Assembly: GCF_014218295.1 (NCBI RefSeq)
Contig: NZ_AP023287.1
Coordinates: 5,456,001 to 5,520,000 of the forward strand
Origin: Mycolicibacterium litorale
Lineage (GTDB): Bacteria > Actinomycetota > Actinomycetes > Mycobacteriales > Mycobacteriaceae
Direction of reading: 5' to 3'
DNA: 64,000 nucleotides
Below the pieces are notes generated by a model. The model ran no database searches. It saw only the letters and a program-made list of their open reading frames with translations, and was not told where the DNA came from. The first letter of the stretch is position 1; the number at the start of each line of letters is the position of its first letter. The translations under genes were made by a program, and so were the position numbers. Below, piece by piece: positions 17,783 through 25,938 of the stretch.

Positions 17783-18520
17783 TCAACGAGGTTCTGGGGC
17801 TGTTTCCTCGCGGTTAAGTCCGGGGTGAGTTGGCCCACACTGCGCCCAGGCGACGGTGCTGCGGGTCGGTCCGGCGGGGCGGCTCAGCGCGATGTATGCG
17901 CCGGCGCGGTGGCGCACGATCGCCAGGTTGGGCGCGACGGTGACCGGGGTCCCGCCGAACTCCTCGGCCGCGGCCGCGGCGGCCCGCAGTGGTGTGGTGA
18001 GCCAATCCCCCGACATCAGCCGCGAACCGGTGGCGACGACGGGCCCCGGTGGCGGCGCACCCGCGGCCGGTGGCTGCGCGGGTGACTCGAGTGTCACGTT
18101 CACCAACAGCACCGGTCCCCATCGCGCCAGCGGGAGTTCGACCCGCCGGCGGCCGTCGCCGGTGAATTCCGCCCGCGCCCGGCCACCCGGGTCGGTGGTG
18201 TCGTCGAGCACACCGCTGTCCTGGCTGAACGCGCACGCCAGGTGCGGGCACCGGACGTTGCGGGTGGCGGCGCAGTGCACGGGGACCGACATACAGCCAC
18301 CGAACGGTCTGGCGTTGAACGCCGCCACCAGCGCGTGTGCGTCTCGGCGCACGTGGATCCCGTGGTGGCCGATCGTGGCAGGCAGGATCGCACCCACCTC
18401 GGTCAGCTGTCCGGCGAACCCGACGCCCACCCACACGCCGGTCCAGTCGGCGGTATCGGCGCTGGCGTGCCTGCCGGTCGAGGCGGGCTGCAGCAACAGA
18501 TTCGTCGGCGCCGGTCCCAT
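17783..18520 (-). CDS. small Rieske-oxygenase-like protein with broken ligand motifs
   Basis: A 245-residue protein whose ATG overlaps the dmfA2 stop (TGATG), so it is made with dimethylformamidase. The first 145 residues follow the N-terminal domain of ring-hydroxylating oxygenase alpha subunits: an entry like the family's VGHxSEIPxxG segment, VRRDAHALVAAFNARPF, RCPHLACAFSQDSGVL, and the exit VELPLARWGPVLLVNV. The normal Rieske ligands C-x-H and C-x2-H are missing. Instead there is C76, H82, C83, C91, H93 and C96. The catalytic iron domain is mostly gone; only an end-like piece (VAPNLAIVRHRAGAY, RPAGPTR) remains. It is coherent in frame, so not an obvious frameshift product. Function is unknown; it may be a non-enzymatic or repurposed metal-binding partner. 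Confidence 0.6.
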   Translation of the reverse strand: MGPAPTNLLLQPASTGRHASADTADWTGVWVGVGFAGQLTEVGAILPATIGHHGIHVRRDAHALVAAFNARPFGGCMSVPVHCAATRNVRCPHLACAFSQDSGVLDDTTDPGGRARAEFTGDGRRRVELPLARWGPVLLVNVTLESPAQPPAAGAPPPGPVVATGSRLMSGDWLTTPLRAAAAAAEEFGGTPVTVAPNLAIVRHRAGAYIALSRPAGPTRSTVAWAQCGPTHPGLNREETAPEPR

Positions 18521-20940
18521 CAGCTGGGCAGCTCCTCGGGCAGCTGGAAGTTCAGTGCGGGTGTGGAACCGAACCGGCCGCGGGAGCGGACCTCGGCGGG
18601 GTCGGGGGCGGGCAGCGGTCCGTCGGCCATGAAGTGGTCGAGCACGTTGGCCGTCAGCTTCGAGATGTTGTTGTCGTATCCGTTGTGCGAGAGGCTGCCG
18701 CAGTAGGAGATCGAGCTGAACGACCACACCCCACCGCCGTTGGGGGTTTCGTGGAACGCCATATCGGCGCGGATGCGCGGGTTCTGGGTTCCGGTGTGGC
18801 CGGGGGCGTTGGTCAGGATCAGTTCGGTGACGGTGAGGTAGGCGTCGGTGTGCAGCCCCGCCGACGTCGCGACGAGCAGGGTGTGCGGTGGTGAGCCGAG
18901 CGTGGTGTCGACGTTGTCGAGTTCGGCTCCGGCGGCCCCACCGCCGACGAGCCCGAAGTCGCCGAGCCGCTCGTCGTAGCCGATGCCCTCGAACGCCCAC
19001 GCCACCCGCGGATCGTCGCTCTCGGGTGTGCGTTTGAAGTAGGTGGAGATGTCGAAACCCTGTGCCACCATGGATGTTCCGCTGACTGCCGCCATATCGC
19101 GGCCGAGGAAGCGCCACATGCCGCCCAGCTTGCCGTCGCTCTGATGGTGGTACTCCCCCGGTTGGGCCTGCCACGGCCGGATACCGGATTCGCAGCGCCG
19201 CATCTCGGTGACCTCACCGCGCCCGTAGGCCGGGTGGAAGGTGTGGCGCCAGTAGAACCCGTCGCCGCCCATGTACATCAGCCGTCCGCCGCGGTCCTTG
19301 TAGCTGTGGATGGCGTCGAGGTAGTGGCCGTCCTTGTGTTCGGGGTGCGATCCGGTGATCAGCACGTTGTAGCCCTCGATACGTTCCAGGCCGTCGTAGC
19401 TGATGTCCTCGTCGGTGATCACGTCGAACTCGTAGCCCAGTTCGGTCAGCCAGTCGATGAGGTGCAGGTCGGCGTTGAACTGCCACGGCGACTGGGTGAG
19501 CCAGGAGTCGTACTTGGGGCGCACGTTGAGGACGGGCCGCAGCCGCGACGAGAGGTGCACACCGGAGCCGTCGCTGTGGGTGTCATACAGCGAGTAGCCG
19601 TATTCGCGGTGCACCGACAGGAAGATGTTCTCCGGAGCCATGATCGGGGTGCGGTACAGCAACGCCTCGACGCTGCCGAAGTTCGTGGCCTGATGCTCGT
19701 TGGCGTAGGCCAGGTAGTCGATGGTCGACATGATGACGGCGATCTTGGCCTGCGGCTCGCCCAGCGGGGTGCGCACCATGAACGGGATGTAGGCCTCGTC
19801 GCCGTCGTCGGTGGTGAGTTTCATGGCGTAGACGGCGCTGGGCAGATCCCCGGGGACCTCGAGGGTGAAGTCGACATCCCAGCGGGCGTCGTCGACGTCG
19901 TCGTCGTGAAAGTGGATCGCCCCGTATTCGCGGTGGTCGACACTCCAGGACGTCTGGGCGCCGCTCCAGTTGTGGCCGGTCATGCCGCGGGCTGGCATGC
20001 CGACCAGTTCCCCGTCCAGGCGGTAGGGGCCGCAGTCGACGACCGCGCGGGTGGGGATCTGCAACCCGAAGTCCCACGCCGCCACCATGGCAGCGCCCAG
20101 GTCAGGCGACGGACCGACGCCGCGCCGCTCGTCCATCCCCGGGGCCGCACCGATTTTCATGATCTCGATCTCGAGGCGGCTCAGCGCGCGCGAGCACAAC
20201 CGGACCGCGTCGATCTTGCCGTTGTAGTGGTCGGTCATCGTCCAGCCATGGGGTTGGCGCGACGCTGCGTCGGGCTCGGCGTGGCCGGGGCGGGCGGCGA
20301 AGGTGAACGGCGCGGCGGTGTGCGCGACCGGGTCGGTGAACGTGGCCTCGACCGGTGCGGGCGCCGGGTCCAGCGCATAGCGGATCTGCGGTTCATGATG
20401 CAGGACGGCACGACCGGTGGCGGCGTCGAAGGTGGCGGCGACGAAGTGCCAGGCCCGGTCGCGGACGGGTTCGGTGGCGGTGAGCGTCTGGTCGTTGACC
20501 CGCAGACACACCCGCCCCGTGAGGTCGAGGAACAGACCGTATCCGGCGCCGTCGGCCCATTTGCCGACGATCATCTGCTCGCCGGGTGACCAGTAGCCCT
20601 CGACCTTGGTCGGCATGGTCGGCCAGATCCAGCACTGCAGCGTGAAGCTGTCGACGCGCAGCGGGCGCCGGTCGGCCACCATGCCGTAGGAGCCGGCGTG
20701 GATGGTCTGCGGACGGCCCGGATAGGCGCCGTTGACCGGTGATTCGACGGGCCGCTCCTTGAATCCGGGCCCGCTGGGGTGGGTGTCGCCGTGGATGAGC
20801 CTGACCAGTTCGGCGCGGTAGCCGGCCGGTCCGTCGCAGTTGACGAAGAAGTCGACACTGTCGCCCTGCTCGACCGACCACTTGCTGGGGTATCCGGTGA
20901 GCCGCAGCAGGTCCGGGTACATGTCGGTGCCGCGGCTCAC
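18520..20940 (-). CDS. dmfA2: N,N-dimethylformamidase large (beta) subunit
   Basis: Catalytic subunit hydrolysing N,N-dimethylformamide to formate and dimethylamine. It has 806 residues, against about 760 in characterised enzymes. A LamG-like beta region spans about residues 85-300 (SFTLQCWIW, WHFVAATFD, GKIDAVRLCSRAL), followed by a glutamine-amidotransferase-like C-terminal domain. The Paracoccus enzyme uses a mononuclear iron held by two Tyr and one Glu. Candidates here are Y412 (DYLAYAN), Y452 (GYSLYD) and E534 (GSHPEH), with spacing within a residue of the published sites. The GTG at 20940 overlaps the small-subunit stop (GTGA); an ATG at 20922 is the alternative. Other members of this family may act on other amides. 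Confidence 0.88.
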   Translation of the reverse strand: MSRGTDMYPDLLRLTGYPSKWSVEQGDSVDFFVNCDGPAGYRAELVRLIHGDTHPSGPGFKERPVESPVNGAYPGRPQTIHAGSYGMVADRRPLRVDSFTLQCWIWPTMPTKVEGYWSPGEQMIVGKWADGAGYGLFLDLTGRVCLRVNDQTLTATEPVRDRAWHFVAATFDAATGRAVLHHEPQIRYALDPAPAPVEATFTDPVAHTAAPFTFAARPGHAEPDAASRQPHGWTMTDHYNGKIDAVRLCSRALSRLEIEIMKIGAAPGMDERRGVGPSPDLGAAMVAAWDFGLQIPTRAVVDCGPYRLDGELVGMPARGMTGHNWSGAQTSWSVDHREYGAIHFHDDDVDDARWDVDFTLEVPGDLPSAVYAMKLTTDDGDEAYIPFMVRTPLGEPQAKIAVIMSTIDYLAYANEHQATNFGSVEALLYRTPIMAPENIFLSVHREYGYSLYDTHSDGSGVHLSSRLRPVLNVRPKYDSWLTQSPWQFNADLHLIDWLTELGYEFDVITDEDISYDGLERIEGYNVLITGSHPEHKDGHYLDAIHSYKDRGGRLMYMGGDGFYWRHTFHPAYGRGEVTEMRRCESGIRPWQAQPGEYHHQSDGKLGGMWRFLGRDMAAVSGTSMVAQGFDISTYFKRTPESDDPRVAWAFEGIGYDERLGDFGLVGGGAAGAELDNVDTTLGSPPHTLLVATSAGLHTDAYLTVTELILTNAPGHTGTQNPRIRADMAFHETPNGGGVWSFSSISYCGSLSHNGYDNNISKLTANVLDHFMADGPLPAPDPAEVRSRGRFGSTPALNFQLPEELPS

Positions 20941-21377
20941 GCCCAGTTCTCCCCTCGCGCCTTCCATTCCGGGCGGTAGTGCTCCGGCATACCGTCCTCG
21001 GCGGGGTACTGGTCGAGCCGCATCGTGAAGATCTCGGCCTGCGCGGCCTGCTCGTCGGTGAACACCCGGTCGTCGACGAACGCCGGTGGTACGCCGCGGA
21101 TACCCGACAGTCGCGCGATCCGCCATTCCCGCTCCGGTTTGGTGCAGACGATCACGAACTTGCCGCCGAACGCGCCCGCGGGTTGCATCCGCAGCCGGGT
21201 CAGCACCCGGTCGAGCCGCATATCGTCCTGGATGCCGCCGTGGGCGCCGATGGCGGTGCCCGGCCCCTCGGTCCGCACCACGGAGAAACCGGGCACACCG
21301 TGGAAGTCCGCGACGCTCGCCTCGATCGCCGCCCGCATCGTCCGCCGCGTGTCGTCGTCCTGGGGAATCGGGATCAT
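20937..21377 (-). CDS. dmfA1: N,N-dimethylformamidase small (alpha) subunit
   Basis: A 146-residue helical subunit that packs on the large subunit; characterised versions have about 132 residues. Blocks such as GGKFVIVCTKPEREWRIA and VFTDEQAAQAEIFTMRLDQ fit the family, and the coupled GTGA junction with dmfA2 supports the pairing. No clear Shine-Dalgarno precedes the ATG at 21377, so translation may start on a leaderless or short-leader mRNA from a promoter in the 67-bp gap to bioN. It is the first gene of the dmf operon. Confidence 0.88.
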   Translation of the reverse strand: MIPIPQDDDTRRTMRAAIEASVADFHGVPGFSVVRTEGPGTAIGAHGGIQDDMRLDRVLTRLRMQPAGAFGGKFVIVCTKPEREWRIARLSGIRGVPPAFVDDRVFTDEQAAQAEIFTMRLDQYPAEDGMPEHYRPEWKARGENWA

Positions 21378-21444
21378 GCGGATTCACGCTATGGGTCGCC
21401 GGCGTCCCGCACCATCGGGCATTTGACGGATATTGCGTGCGCGC

Positions 21445-22047
21445 TCAGTCCAGGCCGCGGGCGGCGAGCGCCTCGGCGAAACCGTCGGCGGTGCGCAGCG
21501 CCGCCACGACGACGGGCGCGACCACGATGCGTGGCGAGAACCGCAGACCGCGGGCGCGTCGCGCCTCGTCGACCTGGCGCACCGTCTCGACCATCAGCGG
21601 GATCGCCCGGATCGTCAGCGCCAACGCGAGCGCGACCTGCTCGACCGGGAAGCCGATCCTTACCAGCGGCCGCATCGCCCGGGTCAGGGCGGCGAGCATA
21701 TCCGTCGTACGGGTGGTGGTGGTGACCACCGCGGCCAGCGCCACCGACAGCAGCAGTACACCGCACACCACCAGCGCGCGCCGCCAGTCGGTGAACAGCA
21801 ATTGGAAGCCGAAGACGAAGACGACCACCCAGAACACCGGACGCAGCTGGGCCACAACGGTTCTCACACCCATCCGCGCGCCCGCGAAGATCACCCCCAC
21901 CACTGCGGCCGCGACGCCGAGCCGCGCCGGTGAGTCGACCAGGACCGACATCACCGTGATCAGCCCGCCGAGGGCGACCAGTTTCAGCCCCGCGGGCAGC
22001 CGGTGCACCGGCGATCCGCCCGGCCGGTACACCCCCAGCACCGTCAC
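21445..22047 (-). CDS. bioN: ECF transporter T component BioN
   Basis: Transmembrane coupling (EcfT) subunit of the biotin energy-coupling-factor importer, 200 residues with four to five membrane segments. The EcfT signatures ARG appear in the C-terminal cytoplasmic helices (ARRARGLRFSP and EALAARGLD). The GTG at 22047 overlaps bioM by four bases. It is the last gene of bioYMN; the next gene downstream is dmfA1, 67 bp away on the same strand. Confidence 0.9.
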   Translation of the reverse strand: MTVLGVYRPGGSPVHRLPAGLKLVALGGLITVMSVLVDSPARLGVAAAVVGVIFAGARMGVRTVVAQLRPVFWVVVFVFGFQLLFTDWRRALVVCGVLLLSVALAAVVTTTTRTTDMLAALTRAMRPLVRIGFPVEQVALALALTIRAIPLMVETVRQVDEARRARGLRFSPRIVVAPVVVAALRTADGFAEALAARGLD

Positions 22048-22727
22048 GACATCAACCGCCGATAGGTCGCCAGCGCGGCCGACGGCGCATCGTCGGCCCG
22101 CACGTGGCCTTCGTCGAGCACGATCACCCGGTCGAAGTCGTCGACCAGGGCCAGATCGTGGGTGACGACGATCAACTGCGTCTCCAAGGTGGCGAAGGCG
22201 GCGCGCAGCATCGCGGCGTTGCGAAGGTCGAGCAGCGTGGTCGGTTCGTCGGCCACCACGATGCGCGGTTCGGTGACCAGGACGGAGGCCAGCGCCAGCA
22301 GTTGTTTCTGACCACCCGACAGCAGATGCGCGGGGTGGTCGGCGTGCCCCGCCAGGCCGAACCGCTCGAGGACCCGCCGGGTGCGGTCGGCGCGTTCGTC
22401 GCGGCTCAGCCCGTGCCGTGACAGCGACAGTTCGATGTCCTCGGCGACGGTCGGCATGAGGATCTGCCGGTCAGGATCGGTGAAGACGAAGCCGACCCGC
22501 CTGCGGACCTTGCGGGTGGCCCGGCGGGTGTCGAGGCCGTCGACCCGCACGGTGCCCCGGTCCGGGACTACCAGCCCGTTGATCATCCGGGCGAGGGTGG
22601 ATTTGCCGCTGCCGTTGGCGCCGAGCACGCCGATCCGGTGCTCGGTGAGCGTGAGTGTGATGTCACGCAGGACGGGACGGTTGCCGTAGGCGTGCGTGAC
22701 CCCGTCGAAGACGATGCCCTCGGTCAC
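22044..22727 (-). CDS. bioM: ECF transporter ATPase BioM
   Basis: ATP-binding subunit of the biotin importer, 227 residues. Walker A GANGSGKST, signature LSGGQKQLLA and Walker B IVVADEPTTLLD are intact. The GTG at 22727 overlaps the bioY stop (GTGA), and the stop overlaps the bioN start, showing a tightly coupled operon. Confidence 0.93.
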   Translation of the reverse strand: MTEGIVFDGVTHAYGNRPVLRDITLTLTEHRIGVLGANGSGKSTLARMINGLVVPDRGTVRVDGLDTRRATRKVRRRVGFVFTDPDRQILMPTVAEDIELSLSRHGLSRDERADRTRRVLERFGLAGHADHPAHLLSGGQKQLLALASVLVTEPRIVVADEPTTLLDLRNAAMLRAAFATLETQLIVVTHDLALVDDFDRVIVLDEGHVRADDAPSAALATYRRLMS

Positions 22728-23305
22728 CTGATCAGACCGGGGCGGGCGCGGTGCACCTGCGCCGCGACGAACGCCGTCAGGACCGCCTTGGCGAGGTCAC
22801 CGGCCACGTAGACGCCGTTGGTGGACAGCGCCGCCCACCACGACAAGTCGGTGCGGATCATCAGGCCCACGGTGCCGAACGCGTAGATCACCGCCATCCC
22901 GCCGACCACGTTGATCGCGATGCCCCACAGCACCCGGTACCGGGGCATCATCAGCGCCGTCAGTCCGCCGATCACCACGGCGGCGGGCAGCCACCCCACG
23001 AAGAACCCCGCGGTCGGCGACGCCAGCGACACCAGCCCGGTCCGCCCGCCGGCCAGGATGGGCAGCCCGGCGATGGCGAGGAGCGCGAACAGGGCGACGG
23101 CCAGCGCACCCTTGCGCGGGCCGAGGATGGATCCGGCGAGCATCACCCCGAGGGTCTGCACCGTGATGGGCACCCCGCTGGGCCCGACGGTGATGGTGCC
23201 GGGAAGCCCGAGTGCGGCGATCAGCGCGGCGAACACCGCCGCCTGGGTCAGGTCACCGGCCGACACCGTCCACCGCCGCCGGGGCGCGCCTACCTTCCCG
23301 TCCAT
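22724..23305 (-). CDS. bioY: biotin ECF transporter S component BioY
   Basis: Membrane-embedded biotin-binding protein, 193 residues with six predicted transmembrane helices. The diagnostic BioY pattern GVPITVQTLGVMLAGSILGP followed by GLPILAGG and SPTAGFFVGW is present. The ATG at 23305 lies 22 bp after the deacetylase gene on the same strand, so read-through from the PucR-facing operon is possible. M. tuberculosis lacks bioYMN; several environmental mycobacteria carry it. Confidence 0.95.
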   Translation of the reverse strand: MDGKVGAPRRRWTVSAGDLTQAAVFAALIAALGLPGTITVGPSGVPITVQTLGVMLAGSILGPRKGALAVALFALLAIAGLPILAGGRTGLVSLASPTAGFFVGWLPAAVVIGGLTALMMPRYRVLWGIAINVVGGMAVIYAFGTVGLMIRTDLSWWAALSTNGVYVAGDLAKAVLTAFVAAQVHRARPGLIR

Positions 23306-23327
23306 TCGGGCGATTATCGCGGGCGCC

Positions 23328-24197
23328 TCAGCGCGGTACGTCGGGCGGGGTGATGCTGCGCGGCGCGAGGCCCAGCGCGCGGACGTGTTCGGCGATCGCC
23401 CCGAGGTTGGTGGTCCACACGTCGTCGTGGTCGAGTACGTAGCGCATGAGGTCGTCGAGTTCGGCGGCGCGCGAGGTCCGCCCGGTCAGGAACGGATGGT
23501 TGGTGAGCACCCAGCATCCACCGGCGCGGCGCAGACCGTCGAACTCCAGCTGCCACAGCTCACGCGCTTTGCGTGGGCTTTCGATCAGACCGCTGCCGGA
23601 GATGTCGGGCAGGAAGCAGTACTGCTCCCAGTCGTCGAGCGCCCACTGGATCGGGATCTCGACCAGCGGGTCGTGGCCGGGCACCGCCAACTCGTAGGGG
23701 TGGTCGGCGTCCATCAGGCTCGAGTCGTAGAGGAAGCCGCGCTCGGCCAGCAGCGCCGGCGTGCGCCACGACAGGTCCCACATCGGGGCGCGGTAGCCGA
23801 CGGGACGCACCCCGGCGACATCGGCCAGCGCGGCCAGCCCGCGGTCGATGACGTCGATCTCCTCCTCCAGCGTCAACGCGGTGGGCTGTTCGTGCAGGTA
23901 CCCGTGGTGGGCGATCTCGTGGCCCGCCGCCACGATGCTGCGGATCGCGTCCGGGTAGCGGTCGGCGGTGTGCCCGGGCACGAAGAACGTCGAGGCGATC
24001 TGGTGGCGCTCGAGTAGGTCGAGGATGCGCGGGATGCCGACCAGCGGCCCGTAGGCCTGATGGCTCATCACGCTCATCCGCGCGCCGACGGCCTCCAGAT
24101 TCCCGGCGGGCCCCCACAGCACCGCCGACTCGGCGTCCACGTCGAACGTGAACGCCGCCGCCGCGGTCTTGCCCTCGGGCCAGCGGAAGTCGCTCAT
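23328..24197 (-). CDS. polysaccharide-deacetylase superfamily hydrolase (PuuE/PgdA-like)
   Basis: A 289-residue NodB-fold metal hydrolase without signal peptide, so cytoplasmic. Motifs: the N-terminal metal/base region D19-V-D21, the H96-x3-H100 pair in AHHGYLHE, and GYRAPMWDLSW. This pattern is closer to cytoplasmic members such as Helicobacter PgdA-type proteins and PuuE allantoinase than to secreted chitin deacetylases. Its start overlaps the ureohydrolase stop by four bases, within an operon facing a PucR regulator. I therefore think it acts on a small amide or imide (ureide-like) rather than on cell wall; this is inference. Confidence 0.8.
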   Translation of the reverse strand: MSDFRWPEGKTAAAAFTFDVDAESAVLWGPAGNLEAVGARMSVMSHQAYGPLVGIPRILDLLERHQIASTFFVPGHTADRYPDAIRSIVAAGHEIAHHGYLHEQPTALTLEEEIDVIDRGLAALADVAGVRPVGYRAPMWDLSWRTPALLAERGFLYDSSLMDADHPYELAVPGHDPLVEIPIQWALDDWEQYCFLPDISGSGLIESPRKARELWQLEFDGLRRAGGCWVLTNHPFLTGRTSRAAELDDLMRYVLDHDDVWTTNLGAIAEHVRALGLAPRSITPPDVPR

Positions 24198-25177
24198 CGG
24201 TCGGCCATCAGGGTGACCAGTTCATAGGCCAGGTTGGCGCCGGCGACCGCGGTGACCTCCGCCTGGTCGTAGGCCGGTGCGACCTCCACGATGTCGGCGG
24301 CGACGATGTTCAGCCCGCGCATGGCGCGCAGCACCGCGACCAGCTCACGGCTGGTCATGCCGCCGATCTCGGGCGTCCCCGTGCCCGGTGCGAACGCCGG
24401 GTCGAGCACGTCGATGTCGATGGACACGTACACCGGATGCTCCCCGACCCGCTCGAGCACCCGCGCGATCACACCGTCGACGCCGATCCGGTCGATGTCG
24501 CGGCAGTGCACCACGGTGAAGCCGAGTTCGGCGTCTTCGAGCAGATCGGCCCGGTCGTAGAGGGACCCGCGGATGCCGACGTGCGCGGAGTGGTCCTTGA
24601 CCAGCAATCCCTGTTCGGAGGCGCGCCGGAACGGGGTGCCGTGGGTGCAGGGGGCGCCGAAGTAGGTGTCCCAGGTGTCGAGGTGGGCGTCGAAGTGCAC
24701 GAGCGCCACCGGACCGTGCACCTCGTTGACCGCCTGCAGTGCGGGCAGCGCGATGGTGTGGTCGCCGCCGAGCAGCACCACCCGCTGTTCGGGCCGGCTG
24801 AGCAGGCCCCGCACGCCGACGCGGATCTCGTCGACGGCGGCGGTGATGTCGAACGGGTTGGCCGCGATGTCCCCGGCGTCGACCACCTGCGCGGCGGCGA
24901 ACGGCGACACGTCGAGTGCCGGGTGGTACGGCTTGAGCAGGCGCGACGCCTGCCGGATGGCCGCGGGCCCGAAACGTGCGCCGGGACGGTAGGTCACCCC
25001 GCCGTCGAACGGCACGCCGACGACCGCGATGTCGTGGTCGGCGACCTCGTGGCGCTGCGGCAGCCGGGCGAACGTCGCGATGCCCGCGTAGCGCGGAACC
25101 GCCTGCGCGTCGACCTGCCCGAGCGCACCCGTCGGTGACTGTACGTACTGCACGCCTTGTCCTCCCCCTGTCGTCAT
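24194..25177 (-). CDS. ureohydrolase of the agmatinase family
   Basis: Dimanganese ureohydrolase of 327 residues that releases urea from a guanidino compound. All metal ligands are visible: H140 in GGDHT, D163/H165/D167 in HFDAHLDTWD, and D254/D256 in SIDIDVLDP. Family members include agmatinase, guanidinobutyrase, proclavaminate amidinohydrolase and guanidine hydrolase, and the sequence alone does not separate them. The ATG at 25177 overlaps the upstream SDR by four bases. Its neighbours are an amino-acid/polyamine-type permease and two dehydrogenases. A urease operon 16 kb further along the same strand could use the urea. Confidence 0.9.
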   Translation of the reverse strand: MTTGGGQGVQYVQSPTGALGQVDAQAVPRYAGIATFARLPQRHEVADHDIAVVGVPFDGGVTYRPGARFGPAAIRQASRLLKPYHPALDVSPFAAAQVVDAGDIAANPFDITAAVDEIRVGVRGLLSRPEQRVVLLGGDHTIALPALQAVNEVHGPVALVHFDAHLDTWDTYFGAPCTHGTPFRRASEQGLLVKDHSAHVGIRGSLYDRADLLEDAELGFTVVHCRDIDRIGVDGVIARVLERVGEHPVYVSIDIDVLDPAFAPGTGTPEIGGMTSRELVAVLRAMRGLNIVAADIVEVAPAYDQAEVTAVAGANLAYELVTLMADR

Positions 25178-25938
25178 ACCCTCGCCCTTGTCGATCCGCC
25201 GTTGCTGGAGATCACCTGTCCGACGACCGCTTCCAGCTCGAAGTCGGCCAGCAGTTCCACCGCCGCAGCGATCTCGTCGGCAGAACCGATGCGGCCCAAC
25301 GGAATTCCGGCGGCGTACTGCTGCTGCACGGTGGCCAGGTCGACCCCGGCGGCTGCGGCGTCGACGTTGAGCTGCGGGGTGTCGATCACCCCGGGCGCCA
25401 CCGCGTTGACGATGATCCGCTCGGGGGCGAGCTCGCGGCCCAGCGTCTTGACCAACGCGATGAGCCCGGCCTTCGACCCCGCGTAGGCGGTGGCCTCCGG
25501 CCAGCCGGTGACACCCCATTCGCTGGTGACGACCACGATGCGTCCGGCGCCGAGTGCCCGCATGTGCGGCAGCACGGCCTGCACCAGGAAGAAGGTGCCT
25601 CCCAGGTTGGTGTCGACGACCTTCCACCAGTCGTCGGGGTCGTGGTCGAGCAGCGGCGCCATCGTCATGTAGGCGTGGTTGGCCACCAGCACGTCGAGCC
25701 GGCCGGCGATGCCGGCCACGTGATCGGCGATGCGGACGCACTCGGCCGGGTCGGACACGTCACCCGCGGCGGTCAGCCCGTTGATCTCGTCGGCCAGCGC
25801 CGACAGCGCTTCGCTGTCGCCGATGTCGTTGAGCGCCACCGTCGCTCCCGCCGCGGCCAGGCGGCGCGCGTGCGCGGCGCCCATTCCCTGGGCGGCGCCG
25901 GTGACCAGGGCGACCCGCCCGGTCAGATCTGTGCTCAT
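25174..25938 (-). CDS. short-chain dehydrogenase/reductase
   Basis: NAD(P)-dependent SDR of 254 residues. Cofactor loop TGAAQGMG at about residues 13-20, NHAY in place of the usual NNAG, catalytic Ser in VVTSEWGV and the Y-x3-K pair in AYAGSKAG, with a classic C-terminal ISSNGGS end. The ATG at 25938 overlaps the preceding SDR stop (ATGA). Its oxidation or reduction step probably belongs to the same catabolic route as the ureohydrolase. Confidence 0.92.
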   Translation of the reverse strand: MSTDLTGRVALVTGAAQGMGAAHARRLAAAGATVALNDIGDSEALSALADEINGLTAAGDVSDPAECVRIADHVAGIAGRLDVLVANHAYMTMAPLLDHDPDDWWKVVDTNLGGTFFLVQAVLPHMRALGAGRIVVVTSEWGVTGWPEATAYAGSKAGLIALVKTLGRELAPERIIVNAVAPGVIDTPQLNVDAAAAGVDLATVQQQYAAGIPLGRIGSADEIAAAVELLADFELEAVVGQVISSNGGSTRARV

